Assembly: GCF_003217215.1 (NCBI RefSeq)
Contig: NZ_QJTD01000002.1
Span: 756,654 to 820,653 of the forward strand
DNA from: Winogradskyella epiphytica
GTDB taxonomy: Bacteria; Bacteroidota; Bacteroidia; Flavobacteriales; Flavobacteriaceae
Direction: 5' to 3'
Length of the DNA stretch: 64,000 bases
Part shown: one piece after another, positions 17,197 to 27,278 of the stretch
Position numbering within the stretch: the stretch's first letter is position 1
Layout: every line of letters begins with the position of its first letter
Notes under the pieces: model-generated
The model's database searches: none
Told to the model about the DNA's origin: nothing
Seen by the model: only the letters and a program-made list of their open reading frames with translations
Position numbers and translations under genes: made by a program

Positions 17197-19398
17197 TTAA
17201 TTCGCGACCTCACTCATGAACTTAATACGATACAAGCGCAATTCCTCATCATCATAATCCCCATCGAACTCTTCAATCGCATCGGCAATCTTATCACTTT
17301 CAGTCTCCATAAAGTAATCATGGATTTCTTCTTGCTGATCTTCATCTAAAATATCATCAATCCAATAATCGATATTCAACTTAGTTCCTGAAAACACAAT
17401 CGATTCCATTTCCTTTATAAAGGCAGGCATTTCCATCCCTTTAGAACTGGCTATATCTGTTAATGGCAACTTCCGGTCTACGTTCTGAATGATGTATAAT
17501 TTGATAGCCGAATTGGTTCCTGTCGACTTCACCACCAAATCATCTGGTCGCATAATGTCGTTTTCCTCAACATACTCAGCAATCATAGCAATAAAATCCT
17601 TACCGTATTTTTTAGCTTTACTTTCGCCTACGCCGTGAACATTAGATAGTTCCTCTAAAGAAATAGGATATTTTAAAGCCATATCTTCTAAAGATGGATC
17701 TTGAAAAATCACAAATGGCGGTACACCTAATTTTTTAGCATTGCGTTTACGCAAATCTTTAAGCATTCCCATTAATTTCTCATCTGCAACAGCCGTTCCT
17801 CCTTTTGCAGCAGTGATAATACCATCATTAGACTCTTCATCAAACACATGGTCTTCAGCCATCATGAAAGATTGTGGCGACTTAATAAATTCAGTTCCAC
17901 TGTCGCTCAATCGTAAAACACCGTAAGTTTCAATATCTTTTTTAAGGTAACCTGCAACAAGCACCTGACGGATCAAGGCCATCCAATAGCGCTTGTCCTT
18001 ATCTTTACCGACTCCAAAAAAGTCCTGAGTATCAGTTTTATGTGATGAAATAAGGGCGTTAGAATTTCCAATAAGAACTTGAACCAAATCCTTAGCCTTA
18101 TACTTTTCATTTGTTTTCTGAACCGTATCCAGAAGAATTTTAACATCATCTTGAGCTTCGACCTGTTTTTTAGGGTGACGCATATTATCGTCCATATCGC
18201 CGCCTTCACCAGTCGCATTATCAAACTCTTCACCAAAATAATGAAGAATGAATTTACGTCGAGATACCGAAGTTTCAGCAAAGGCTACCACTTCTTGTAA
18301 TAGCGCATGACCGATTTCCTGTTCTGCAACAGGTTTACCCGACATGAATTTCTCAAGCTTCTCAATATCTTTATAAGCATAATAAGCCAAACAATGACCT
18401 TCGCCACCATCACGACCCGCGCGTCCGGTTTCTTGATAATAACTTTCTATACTCTTTGGAATATCGTGGTGAATCACAAAGCGAACATCAGGTTTATCAA
18501 TACCCATCCCGAAAGCAATGGTCGCTACCACCACATCCGTATCTTCCATTAAGAACATATCTTGATGCTTCACTCGTGTCTTAGCATCTAGTCCAGCGTG
18601 ATACGGAACGGCTTTAATCCCGTTCACTTGTAGCACCTGCGCTAATTCTTCAACACGTTTTCGGCTTAGACAATAGATGATACCCGATTTTCCTTCATTC
18701 TGCTTCACAAAACGAATGATATCAGCATCTACATTTTTTGTTTTCGGACGCACCTCATAATAGAGGTTCGGTCTATTAAACGAGGCTTTAAACGTAACGG
18801 CATCAGACATACCTAAACTCTTCAAGATATCTTCCTGAACCTTAGGAGTCGCCGTTGCGGTCAATCCAACAATCGGAATATCGTCACCAATTCGTTTAAT
18901 AATCGTTTTAAGATTTCTATATTCTGGCCTAAAATCGTGTCCCCATTCACTGATACAGTGAGCCTCATCTACAGCCATAAAAGATACCTTAACCGTCCGT
19001 AGAAAGTCAACATATTCTTCTTTTGTCAGCGATTCGGGCGCCACATATAACAATTTCGTGATGCCATTTACAATGTCATCCTTCACACGTTTCACCTCCG
19101 TTTTATTCAAAGACGAATTCAAAACATGCGCCACACCTTCGTGTTCAGACACCGCTCTAATGGCATCTACCTGATTTTTCATCAAAGCAATAAGAGGAGA
19201 AACCACAATAGCTGTTCCTTCTTTTATTAGCGCTGGTAGTTGATAACATAACGATTTTCCGCCTCCTGTAGGCATAATAACAAAGGTGTTATTACCCGCT
19301 ACTACGTTCTTTATAACTTCTTCTTGAAGACCTTTGAATTGTGAAAACCCAAAGTGCTTTTTTAATGCGGAGTGTAAGTCAATTTCTGCAATACTCAT
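17197..19398 (-). CDS. recQ: ATP-dependent DNA helicase RecQ (zinc-site-deficient form)
   Basis: 733 residues. Superfamily-2 motifs: FKGLQEEVI with Q motif, Walker [19 protein letters not shown] in [26 protein letters not shown], and [11 protein letters not shown] winged-helix RQC region and an HRDC-like segment (about 530-600, [19 protein letters not shown]) follow, plus a further ~120-residue acidic tail. The four cysteines that bind zinc in E. coli-type RecQ are absent: the equivalent stretch reads [22 protein letters not shown]. RecQ unwinds 3' to 5' in recombination and fork repair. The start region is duplicated, as described in the tandem-repeat entry. Confidence 0.95.
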   Translation of the reverse strand: MSIAEIDLHSALKKHFGFSQFKGLQEEVIKNVVAGNNTFVIMPTGGGKSLCYQLPALIKEGTAIVVSPLIALMKNQVDAIRAVSEHEGVAHVLNSSLNKTEVKRVKDDIVNGITKLLYVAPESLTKEEYVDFLRTVKVSFMAVDEAHCISEWGHDFRPEYRNLKTIIKRIGDDIPIVGLTATATPKVQEDILKSLGMSDAVTFKASFNRPNLYYEVRPKTKNVDADIIRFVKQNEGKSGIIYCLSRKRVEELAQVLQVNGIKAVPYHAGLDAKTRVKHQDMFLMEDTDVVVATIAFGMGIDKPDVRFVIHHDIPKSIESYYQETGRAGRDGGEGHCLAYYAYKDIEKLEKFMSGKPVAEQEIGHALLQEVVAFAETSVSRRKFILHYFGEEFDNATGEGGDMDDNMRHPKKQVEAQDDVKILLDTVQKTNEKYKAKDLVQVLIGNSNALISSHKTDTQDFFGVGKDKDKRYWMALIRQVLVAGYLKKDIETYGVLRLSDSGTEFIKSPQSFMMAEDHVFDEESNDGIITAAKGGTAVADEKLMGMLKDLRKRNAKKLGVPPFVIFQDPSLEDMALKYPISLEELSNVHGVGESKAKKYGKDFIAMIAEYVEENDIMRPDDLVVKSTGTNSAIKLYIIQNVDRKLPLTDIASSKGMEMPAFIKEMESIVFSGTKLNIDYWIDDILDEDQQEEIHDYFMETESDKIADAIEEFDGDYDDEELRLYRIKFMSEVAN

Positions 19399-19442
19399 TA
19401 ATCCCTATTAGTATTGCAATACTCATTAATCCCTATTAGTAT
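19387..19442. repeat. Perfect 28-bp tandem duplication across the recQ start
   Basis: Two identical 28-bp units lie at 19387-19414 and 19415-19442. Each contains, on the minus strand, an ATG with the first codons of recQ (ATG AGT ATT GCA). Because 28 is not divisible by three, the upstream ATG (19426) opens a different frame that ends after about 15 codons inside recQ. Confidence 0.9.
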
Positions 19443-19448
19443 TTTATA

Positions 19449-19456
19449 TACATTTG
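19449..19456 (+). promoter_or_regulatory. Putative -7 box for kdsD
   Basis: TACATTTG matches TAnnTTTG, 59 bases before the TTG start of kdsD. No convincing -33 element is visible, and the upstream sequence is the recQ tandem duplication. Confidence 0.35.
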
Positions 19457-19514
19457 CAACAAGTTTAAAGATAACAAATTCTTTAGACCTAAAAAACTCA
19501 ATAAATAATAAGTT

Positions 19515-20480
19515 TTGAACACTACGCAATCCATTTTAAACACAGCACACAGTACCATTAAGTTAGAGAGCAAAGCTATAGAAAATTTGTCTGATTTACT
19601 TACAGAAGATTTTGCAAAAGCGGTAGAATTGATATATAATTCTTCCGGACGTGTGATAATCACAGGAATTGGAAAGAGCGCTATCATAGCTAATAAAATC
19701 GTGGCGACACTAAATTCAACAGGAACGCCTGCGGTATTTATGCATGCGGCAGATGCTATTCATGGTGACCTCGGATTAATTCTAGAAAACGACGTGGTGA
19801 TTTGTATTTCAAAAAGTGGAAACACTCCTGAAATTAAGGTTTTAGTACCACTTATTAAGAATGCAAAAAACAAAATGATTGCCATAACGGGTAATATCGA
19901 CTCCTTTTTAGGTCAGCAAGCAGATTATATTTTGAATGCATACGTAGAGCAAGAAGCCTGTCCTAATAACTTAGCACCTACAACAAGCACAACAGCCCAA
20001 TTGGTTATGGGAGATGCTTTAGCTATTTGTTTATTAGAGCTACGTGGGTTCTCGAGTAGAGATTTTGCTAAATACCATCCAGGTGGTGCTTTGGGAAAAC
20101 GCCTTTATTTAAGAGTAAACGATTTGTCTTCTCAAAACCAGAAACCTCAAGTCGGACTAGAAACATCTTTAAAAGAAGTGATTGTAGAGATTACCGAGAA
20201 GATGTTAGGCGTTACTGCTGTGGTAGACAATGATGAGATTGTTGGTATCATTACCGATGGTGATTTAAGACGTATGTTGAGTAAGAGTGACGACTTCATG
20301 AGCTTAAAAGCAAAAGATATCATGAGTAAAAATCCAAGACGAATTTCTGAAGACGCTATGGCGGTGGATGCTAAAGAAGTGATGGAAGAATTCGGGATTT
20401 CTCAATTATTAGTAGAACACGACGGAAAATACTCAGGCGTGGTTCATCTTCATGATTTAATAAAAGAAGGCATTATATAA
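19515..20480 (+). CDS. kdsD: D-arabinose 5-phosphate isomerase (KpsF/GutQ family)
   Basis: 321 residues. An SIS domain occupies about 35-170, with GRVIITGIGKSAIIANKI and CISKSGNTPEI for sugar-phosphate binding and TTSTTAQLVMGDALA. Two CBS domains follow (about 205-320, ending LLVEHDGKYSGVVHLHDL). It converts ribulose-5-phosphate to arabinose-5-phosphate, the first step to Kdo for the LPS core. The start is a TTG; homologues begin at the same N-terminal helix and no ATG is available. TatC follows with a one-base overlap. LptB further on makes this an envelope cluster. Confidence 0.93.
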   Translation: MNTTQSILNTAHSTIKLESKAIENLSDLLTEDFAKAVELIYNSSGRVIITGIGKSAIIANKIVATLNSTGTPAVFMHAADAIHGDLGLILENDVVICISKSGNTPEIKVLVPLIKNAKNKMIAITGNIDSFLGQQADYILNAYVEQEACPNNLAPTTSTTAQLVMGDALAICLLELRGFSSRDFAKYHPGGALGKRLYLRVNDLSSQNQKPQVGLETSLKEVIVEITEKMLGVTAVVDNDEIVGIITDGDLRRMLSKSDDFMSLKAKDIMSKNPRRISEDAMAVDAKEVMEEFGISQLLVEHDGKYSGVVHLHDLIKEGII

Positions 20481-21322
20481 TGGCGAAAAAACAAGTGGAT
20501 GAGATGTCTTTCCTAGACCATCTCGAAGAATTAAGATGGCATTTAATAAGAGCAACTTTAGGGATTGTTATTGCCGGAATCTTAGCTTTTATATTTAAGA
20601 AATTTATATTCGATGTAATCATTTTCGGCCCAACACATATGAGCTTCCCAACTTACGAAGCCTTATGTAATATGTCCCGATTCTTAGGCATGTCGGACAC
20701 CACCTTTTGTGCTGAAAAATTCCCATTTATCATTCAAAACAGAACCGTTGCCGGACAGTTTTCAGCACATATATGGACCTCCATTTATGCAGGATTTATA
20801 ATTGCTTTCCCTTATGTTCTCTACCAACTGTGGAGTTTCATAAGTCCAGGTTTAAAGACCAATGAACGTAAAAACTCGAGAGGCTTCCTAATCATTGCAT
20901 CCTTATTATTCTTTTTAGGCGTGCTTTTCGGATACTATATTATTACACCATTATCAATTAACTTCTTAGCCAACTATCAAATATCGGATCAAATCTCTAA
21001 TGAGTTCGACATTAGCTCTGTAATCGCCATTGTGCGTTCCTCCGCTCTTGCCTCAGGATTTGTATTCGAATTACCTATAATTATTTACTTCTTAACTAAA
21101 GTTGGACTTGTAACACCACAGGTATTAAGAAAGTATAGAAAATTTGCCTTAGTAATTGTACTGATATTATCAGCAGTCATTACCCCTCCAGATATCGCGA
21201 GTCAAGTGATTGTGGCCATTCCTATATTATTATTGTACCAAATAAGCATCTATATTTCGGCCATTGTGGTAAGAAACCAAAAGCGAAAAGAAGCCAAAGC
21301 GAAGAAGAAATCTAAAAGTTAA
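20480..21322 (+). CDS. tatC: Twin-arginine translocase subunit TatC
   Basis: 280 residues, six TM helices. The N-terminal MSFLDHLEELRWHLIRA is the strongly conserved TatC signal-recognition helix; the Glu for RR binding is in the first cytoplasmic loop region (SPGLKTNERKNSRGF), and the C terminus is Lys-rich. A flavobacterial insertion (about 50-80, with three Cys) lies in the first periplasmic loop. TatC binds twin-arginine signal peptides and exports folded proteins. It overlaps the kdsD stop by one base. No tatA is visible nearby. Confidence 0.96.
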   Translation: MAKKQVDEMSFLDHLEELRWHLIRATLGIVIAGILAFIFKKFIFDVIIFGPTHMSFPTYEALCNMSRFLGMSDTTFCAEKFPFIIQNRTVAGQFSAHIWTSIYAGFIIAFPYVLYQLWSFISPGLKTNERKNSRGFLIIASLLFFLGVLFGYYIITPLSINFLANYQISDQISNEFDISSVIAIVRSSALASGFVFELPIIIYFLTKVGLVTPQVLRKYRKFALVIVLILSAVITPPDIASQVIVAIPILLLYQISIYISAIVVRNQKRKEAKAKKKSKS

Positions 21323-21335
21323 AACCTAAGAAGCT

Positions 21336-21686
21336 ATGTCAGATATTGTAAAAGAATTCAATGCATATCGTGCTAAAATGAATGATAAAATCTTAGCCGA
21401 TAACAATAAAATAGTAAAGCGAATTTTTAACCTAGATACCAACGCTTATCAAGAGGGCGCACTAGATAAAAAGACAAAGGAACTTTTAGGCTTAGTCGCA
21501 TCTACAGTTTTACGTTGTGACGACTGTGTGAAATACCACCTTGAAGCATCTTATAATGAAGGGTTAAGCAAAGAAGAAGTTAGTGAAGCTTTAGGCATTG
21601 CCACTTTAGTGGGCGGAACCATTGTCATTCCACATTTAAGACGCGCTCATGAATATTGGGAGGCCTTAGAACAACAAGAATCCTAA
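21336..21686 (+). CDS. Carboxymuconolactone decarboxylase / AhpD-like protein
   Basis: 116 residues with the CMD fold. The redox-type motif RCDDCVKYHLEAS has Cys61, Cys64 and His68, as in AhpD-type peroxidase partners rather than true decarboxylases. The pattern GLSKEEVSEALGIATLVGGTIVIPHLRRA is typical of the C-terminal half. It is probably a small disulfide-relay or antioxidant protein in the cytosol. It lies 13 bases after tatC and is likely co-transcribed. Confidence 0.88.
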   Translation: MSDIVKEFNAYRAKMNDKILADNNKIVKRIFNLDTNAYQEGALDKKTKELLGLVASTVLRCDDCVKYHLEASYNEGLSKEEVSEALGIATLVGGTIVIPHLRRAHEYWEALEQQES

Positions 21687-21765
21687 GGTTAAACTTTTAA
21701 TAAATGATAGCCAAAGCGAATAGAATCTATATGATTTTATTAATTTTAGCCTTCTAAGAAACACT

Positions 21766-22506
21766 ATGAAGTTAAGAGCAGAACATTTAATGAAGTCCTA
21801 CGGTGGACGAAAAGTGGTAAAGGATGTCTCTTTAGAGGTAAATCAAGGGGAGATTGTTGGATTATTAGGGCCTAATGGTGCTGGTAAAACCACATCTTTC
21901 TATATGATCGTAGGGATTATTAAACCTAACGGCGGAAATATTTACTTAGACGACACCAATATCACCAAATTTCCAATGTACAAACGTGCACAAAATGGTA
22001 TTGGTTATTTGGCTCAAGAAGCTTCTGTGTTTAGAAAATTAAGTATTGAAGATAATATCCTAAGTGTTCTTCAGCTGACGAAGTTAAGCAAGAAAGAACA
22101 ACATATAAAGATGGAATCACTCATCGAAGAGTTCAGCTTAGGTCATATTAGAACCAACCGTGGGGACTTACTATCTGGAGGTGAACGTCGTCGTACGGAA
22201 ATCGCTCGTGCTTTAGCTACCGATCCCAACTTCATTTTATTAGATGAACCATTCGCGGGAGTCGACCCAGTAGCGGTTGAAGATATCCAACGCATCATTG
22301 CCAAACTCACCAAGAAAAATATCGGTATTCTTATTACCGATCATAACGTACAAGAAACTTTAGCCATTACCGACAGAACCTACCTCATGTTCGAAGGAGG
22401 CATTTTAAAAGCTGGTAAACCAGAAGAACTAGCAGAAGACGAAATGGTTAGAAAAGTCTACTTAGGTCAAAACTTTGAACTAAGAAAAAAGAAACTAGAG
22501 TTTTAA
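21766..22506 (+). CDS. lptB: LPS export ABC transporter ATP-binding protein LptB
   Basis: 246 residues, a single ABC ATPase. Walker [17 protein letters not shown]-loop [13 protein letters not shown], signature [16 protein letters not shown], Walker [17 protein letters not shown], and H-loop [10 protein letters not shown]. The LSGGERRR variant and the C-terminal [10 protein letters not shown] are diagnostic of LptB rather than amino-acid importers. With LptF/LptG it extracts LPS from the inner membrane. It is the last gene before a long repeat field; a 79-base gap separates it from the AhpD-like gene. Confidence 0.95.
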   Translation: MKLRAEHLMKSYGGRKVVKDVSLEVNQGEIVGLLGPNGAGKTTSFYMIVGIIKPNGGNIYLDDTNITKFPMYKRAQNGIGYLAQEASVFRKLSIEDNILSVLQLTKLSKKEQHIKMESLIEEFSLGHIRTNRGDLLSGGERRRTEIARALATDPNFILLDEPFAGVDPVAVEDIQRIIAKLTKKNIGILITDHNVQETLAITDRTYLMFEGGILKAGKPEELAEDEMVRKVYLGQNFELRKKKLEF

Positions 22507-22557
22507 GCTTAAAAAACTAAAGGCATTTCACCCCCAAAGTAACACCAAAAAAATTAT

Positions 22558-22596
22558 CAGTTCGAGTAAAATTCTAACAGGAATCTCGTATCAAAA
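22558..22596. repeat. TCGAG-type hairpin element (copy 1)
   Basis: CAGTTCGAGTAAAATTCTAACAGGAATCTCGTATC belongs to a short dispersed element with an inner inverted repeat around ATTCxAACxGGAAT. It also occurs at 22868-22908 and, better preserved, at 28964-29002. This copy has lost part of the right arm. Confidence 0.55.
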
Positions 22597-22867
22597 ACTA
22601 TTGAACCTAGGAGTTGTTACTCAGAGATTCACAGTGTGAACGCAGAGACTCACGAAGGTTTGTTGGAAGCTAGAAGCTAGAACCTCGAAGCTAGAACTTT
22701 TCGACTAAAAACTATCAACTAATCAACTCACAACAGACAACTCACAACTAACAACTCCTCACTTTTCACTTTTCACTTTTAGTTTTTCACTTTACTAATC
22801 CACTAATCCCTAATCCCAAATACCTATTCCACTATTCCCTAATCCCTAATACCTCATCGCCGATTGT

Positions 22868-22908
22868 CAGTTCGAGTAAAATTCTAACAGGAATCTCGTA
22901 TCGAGAAC
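22868..22908. repeat. TCGAG-type hairpin element (copy 2)
   Basis: It is the same element as at 22558, but here the right end TCGAGAAC is kept, so the outer TCGA arms can pair. Confidence 0.55.
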
Positions 22909-24393
22909 TATTGGAATTAAGCCGTTACACAGAGACTCGCAGAGAGAACGCAGAGTCTCACGGAGATTTGTTTGAAGCTGGAAGCTCGATGCTCGAAGCT
23001 GGAGGTTGGAAGCTCGAAGCTAGAAGTTGGACATAGAAAACTAACATTAATGGCTAAAATCGGTTAACGTTTCACACCACCTCACCGCCCCACTCCACTG
23101 CATCACCGATTCACTGCATTACCGCCTCACTCCCTAATCCCAAATACCTAATACCTATTCCACTATTCCCTAATCCCCAATCCCTAAAAACTAGAAAGAC
23201 CTCGGAAACTCGAAACTAGGAGTTGTTACTCAGAGATCCACAGAGTGAACACAGAGACTCACGGAGTTTTATTTGAAGCTCTAAGCTCGAAGCTAGAACT
23301 TTTCGACTAAAAACTATCAACTAATCAACTCACAACAGAGAACTCACAACAGACAACTCACAACTAACAACTCCTCACTTTTCACTTTTCCCTTTTCACT
23401 CCCATTCCCTAATCCCTAATCCCCAATTCCTAATCACTAATCACTAATGACTAATGACTACAAACTAGAATCTAGACCTCGGATACTAAAAGCAAGCTGT
23501 TACACAGAATCACACATAGCTCCTCGAAGAAAAACCAACCCAAGCAAATAAGAAAGTCCCAAATTTCGACAGCGTCGAAAGCTCAATTTGCAGAAATAAA
23601 GAGCGAAGAAACGGAACTGCGAAGCGCAGCTTCAAGCATGTAGTATCGATAGCGAATGGTGCGAATACCTTAAATAAATATAAGCGATATGAGTAATTTC
23701 CTCAAATTGATATGATTTTTTGGTTCGTTTTGCATCAAGGCAAAATGAACGTAGTAAATGCATGTCAGCCCCAGTGCTCCGATTGAGCGAGAAATGTATC
23801 AAGAATCTTTGAACCTAGGAGTTGTTACTCAGAGACTCGCAGAAAGAACACAAAGTTTCGCAGAGGTTTGTTGGAGGTTGGAAGCTCGATGCTCGAAGCT
23901 AGAGGTTGGATGCTCGAAGCTAGAAGTTGGACATAGAAAACTAACATTAATGGCTAAAATCGGTTAACGTTTCACACCACCTCACCGCCCCACTCCACTG
24001 CATCACCGATTCACTGCATCATCGATTCACTGCATTACCGCCTCACTCCCTAATCCCTAATCCCAAATACCTATTCCACTATTCCCTAATCCCCAATCCC
24101 TAAAAACTAGAAAGACCTCGGAAACTCGAAACTAGGAGTTGTTACTCAGAGATCCACAGAGTGAACACAGAGACTCACGGAGTTTTATTTGAAGCTCTAA
24201 GCTCGAAGCTAGAACTTTTCGACTAAAAACTATCAACTAATCAACTCACAACAGACAACTCACAACTAACAACTAACAACTCCTCACTTTTAACTTTTCC
24301 CTTTTCACACCGCCTCACCATATCACCACCTCACCATATCACCGTCTCACCAACTCACCAACTCACCGAATCACCAACTCACCGCCTAACAAC

Positions 24394-25257
24394 TCACCGC
24401 CTAACCCACTTCACCCCATTAACCACCACCAAACAAACCGCACCAGCAGCCAAGCCAACAATAAAATCACGTAAAATCGAAGGAATCCCCTCCAAGAAAT
24501 GATGTAAGTATTCAATATTATGAACAAAAATACCACCAGCCACTAAAATCAGAGCAATGGTTCCAATAACCGACAAACTCTTTATCACCCATGGTAAAGC
24601 ATTAACAAGAAAAGTACCAATACTAAATAAAAACCCTTTATTATCATCACTCTTTTCTATCAGACGCAAACCAAGATCATCCATACGAACAATCAAAGCC
24701 ACAATCCCATAAACCCCAACGGTAGCGATTAAGGCCACAATAGTCACCACAATAATTTGGTTCAACAATGGAATATTCACCACCGTGCCTAAAGCAATAA
24801 TGACTATTTCAACAGATAGAATGAAATCGGTGATTATGGCCGACTTCACCTTCGCCTTCTCTTGTTCTAAACGTTCTTCTGGCGTGTAATCCGTTTTTAA
24901 ATCCGTAACCACCGCCTTTTCATGAGGCACTATATATTCATAAATTTTCTCGGCACCTTCATAAGCTAGGTACAAACCACCAATCATTAATATCACAATC
25001 ACCGACCACGGTAAAAAGGCACTCAACAGAAAAGCCAAAGGGAGAATAATCAGCTTGTTAATAAAAGAACCTTTAGTAATCGCCCAAAGCACAGGAATCT
25101 CACGAGACGACACAAAGCCTGAGGCTTTTTCTGCATTTACCGCCAAATCATCCCCTAAAATCCCAGCAGTTTTTTTAGTCGTTATTTTGGTCATTGCAGC
25201 AACATCGTCCATAATTACCGCGATATCGTCTAATAATGCAAAAAATCCTGAAGCCAT
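24394..25257 (-). CDS. DUF808 family membrane protein
   Basis: 287 residues matching DUF808 (YedI family): N-terminal MASGFFALLDDIAVIMDDVAAMTKITTKKTAGILGDDLAVN, which is the most conserved block, then about six hydrophobic segments, and the motif LAYEGAEKIYEYIVPH after TM2. The function is unknown; it is predicted to sit in the inner membrane. It has full family length. It is the downstream gene of a short leftward pair with pssA, and its stop lies at the edge of the repeat field. Confidence 0.9.
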   Translation of the reverse strand: MASGFFALLDDIAVIMDDVAAMTKITTKKTAGILGDDLAVNAEKASGFVSSREIPVLWAITKGSFINKLIILPLAFLLSAFLPWSVIVILMIGGLYLAYEGAEKIYEYIVPHEKAVVTDLKTDYTPEERLEQEKAKVKSAIITDFILSVEIVIIALGTVVNIPLLNQIIVVTIVALIATVGVYGIVALIVRMDDLGLRLIEKSDDNKGFLFSIGTFLVNALPWVIKSLSVIGTIALILVAGGIFVHNIEYLHHFLEGIPSILRDFIVGLAAGAVCLVVVNGVKWVRR

Positions 25258-25298
25258 TTAGTGAGGTGTTTAGGTGAGGTATAAAGTTGAAATTGGAA

Positions 25299-26057
25299 TT
25301 ATGCGATTTTGGAAGCCGTTAATAACGAAAGCAATATATACAAGGCTATAATTAAAGGAATCGCGGCAAACTGCAACACGACTAATAATATAACACTCAA
25401 TATCAAAAATATATAACGAATGGAATTATCTCGAAACCCATAATTCTTAAACTTCAAAGCAAACAACTTAATGTTCGAGTTAAGTAGATAACAGCTCAAC
25501 AGTGTCAGGCCGATTAAAAACCATTTATTGATGATAATAGAATTCATCAAATCACTATTCTGGTACTCTAAAATCAAAGGCAGTGACATAATCACCAACG
25601 TATTAGCCGGAACCGGCAAACCTTTAAAATAACTTTGCTGATCCTCATCCAAATTAAACTTAGCCAAGCGATAAGCCGATGCCAAAGCAATAAACAAGCC
25701 TATAAGCGGTAATACCGACATCTTAAACCCTTGCCAATGGAAAATAGAATTCCAACTATCGCTATAGGTTGAATAATCCGGAGCATCGACTGTTAAAGAA
25801 ATTAATTTAAACATCACAATGCCGGGCACAACACCACTCGTCACCAAATCCGCCAGAGAGTCCAGCTGAATCCCTAAGGGACTTTGCACATTTAGTTTAC
25901 GAGCTAATAGCCCATCAAAAAAGTCGAAAAATATACCCAAAAACACGAACATAGCAGCGGCGATAAAATTGCCGTATACCGCAAAAATGATAGCAATACA
26001 ACCTGAAAGTAAATTCAGAAGAGTAACAATATTAGGAATGTGACGTTTAAGACTCAT
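25299..26057 (-). CDS. pssA: CDP-diacylglycerol-serine O-phosphatidyltransferase (CDP-alcohol family)
   Basis: The ATG at 26057 gives MSLKRHIPNIVTLLNLLSGC, the usual PssA start; an upstream extension to 26147 would be AT-rich and non-conserved. The CDP-alcohol signature D-G-x2-A-R-x8-G-x3-D-x3-D is complete in FDGLLARKLNVQSPLGIQLD and SLAD. Seven to eight TM segments follow. It makes phosphatidylserine, the precursor of phosphatidylethanolamine, in the inner membrane. A CDP-alcohol transferase of this length next to DUF808 is common in flavobacteria, but the serine specificity is inferred from family resemblance. Confidence 0.88.
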   Translation of the reverse strand: MSLKRHIPNIVTLLNLLSGCIAIIFAVYGNFIAAAMFVFLGIFFDFFDGLLARKLNVQSPLGIQLDSLADLVTSGVVPGIVMFKLISLTVDAPDYSTYSDSWNSIFHWQGFKMSVLPLIGLFIALASAYRLAKFNLDEDQQSYFKGLPVPANTLVIMSLPLILEYQNSDLMNSIIINKWFLIGLTLLSCYLLNSNIKLFALKFKNYGFRDNSIRYIFLILSVILLVVLQFAAIPLIIALYILLSLLTASKIA

Positions 26058-26200
26058 AATTTTAATTTTTGTAAAAATATAAAAGTATTTGCGTCTAATC
26101 TTAATATTTTTCAATTTGACATAAAAGAAAACAATAAGAACAGGCATTTGCAGTTAAATAGATAGGAAAATATTATGCATCTTTGTAAAAATTTTTGCTG

Positions 26201-27271
26201 TTGAAAAATTACTATGTAATTCTCTTAACACTTACTACGCTTTTCACTTCGGCACAAACCGCAAGAAAATATTCAAATGAATTTATGAATATTGGGGTCG
26301 ATGCTGCCGCTTTGGGCATGAGTAATGCTGTTGTATCACAAACCTCAGACGTAAATGCTGGATATTGGAATCCAGCCGGTTTGGTGCACCTAGAAGACAA
26401 TCAGCTTTCCCTAATGCATTCCAGTTACTTTGCCAATATCGCCAATTACAACTATATCGGCTATGCCATGCCTTTAGATGATAGAAGCGCCGTAGGCATC
26501 TCATTAATTCGGTTTGGTGTAGATGATATTTTAGATACCACACAGCTTATTGACGATCAAGGGAATATTAACTACGACCGAATAAGTACTTTTTCTACAG
26601 CCGATTACGGACTTACCTTTTCCTACGCTAGAAAACTCCCTTTAGATGGGTTGAATTTTGGGGTGAATGCAAAAATCATCCGTCGTATTATTGGAGACTT
26701 TGCCTCTTCATGGGGATTTGGTTTAGATGCCGGTATTCAGTTTGAAGGAAATAACGGGTGGAAGTTCGGCTTGATGGCTAGAGACATCACAACCACCTTT
26801 AATGCCTGGTCTATCGACGAAGAAAAATTCGAACAAATTAGTGGCGCGGTGGAAGGTGAAAATCAGGAGCTACCTGAAACTACCGAAATTACCATTCCAA
26901 AGTTGCAATTAGGCATGTCGAAGAAATGGATCTTCAATTACGACTACTCCCTTTTAGCGGCCGCCAACTTAAATATGCGTTTTGTAGAAAATAACGATAT
27001 CATTTCCACTTCCTTTGCCAGTATTGACCCCGCTTTAGGCTTTGAATTCGGTTATACCGATTTGGTCTTTTTAAGAGGTGGTGTAGGGAATTTTCAGAAC
27101 GAACTACAAATCGATAATTCAGAGCAACTCACCTTTCAACCTAACTTTGGAGTCGGATTTAAATACAAAGGCATTCAAATCGACTATGCTTTTACAGACA
27201 TTGGCGACCAAAGTGCGGCTTTATATTCTAATGTGTTTTCTCTAATCATAGACTTCAGCGTCTTTAGATAG
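26201..27271 (+). CDS. PorV2-like outer-membrane beta-barrel protein (PorV/PorQ family)
   Basis: About 357 residues with a signal peptide (KNYYVILLTLTTLFTSAQT, cleavage after AQ/SAQ). The opening MNIGVDAAALGMSNAVV and NAGYWNPAGL is typical of the PorV/PorQ family, which joins the type IX secretion system as an outer-membrane barrel or shuttle. The ending (VFSLIIDFSVFR) is a barrel C-terminal strand. The start is TTG at 26201 or 26195; no ATG fits. The name PorV2 is by similarity only. The Lnb-like gene follows by 7 bases. Confidence 0.8.
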   Translation: MKNYYVILLTLTTLFTSAQTARKYSNEFMNIGVDAAALGMSNAVVSQTSDVNAGYWNPAGLVHLEDNQLSLMHSSYFANIANYNYIGYAMPLDDRSAVGISLIRFGVDDILDTTQLIDDQGNINYDRISTFSTADYGLTFSYARKLPLDGLNFGVNAKIIRRIIGDFASSWGFGLDAGIQFEGNNGWKFGLMARDITTTFNAWSIDEEKFEQISGAVEGENQELPETTEITIPKLQLGMSKKWIFNYDYSLLAAANLNMRFVENNDIISTSFASIDPALGFEFGYTDLVFLRGGVGNFQNELQIDNSEQLTFQPNFGVGFKYKGIQIDYAFTDIGDQSAALYSNVFSLIIDFSVFR

Positions 27272-27278
27272 TTTCCTT

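Larger units (their letters stand above)
22507..24393. repeat. Non-coding repeat field (1.9 kb)
   Basis: There is no gene here. It is a patchwork of three simple families: GAAGCT-C/G-GAAGCTAGAA motifs (tandem near-palindromes of AAGCTT type), an ACAGAGACTCxCAGAGxGAACGCAGAGxxTCACGGAG motif, and CCCTAATCCCTAATTCC or CACCGxxTCAC runs. A ~360-bp block at about 22980-23340 recurs at about 23880-24260, offset by 900 bp at its left end, with almost no change. Short open frames (e.g. 23758-23967) are only translated repeat. Confidence 0.85.

Noticed and set aside
23758-23967. 69-residue frame in the 22.5-24.4 kb repeat field
   Set aside because: Composed of the GAAGCT-type repeat (KLEVGCSKLEVG), so it is not a gene.
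26147-26185. Promoter for the porV2-like gene (TTTG at 26147, CATCTTTG at 26178)
   Set aside because: The -7 box lacks the leading T and the spacing of about 27 bases is too long.
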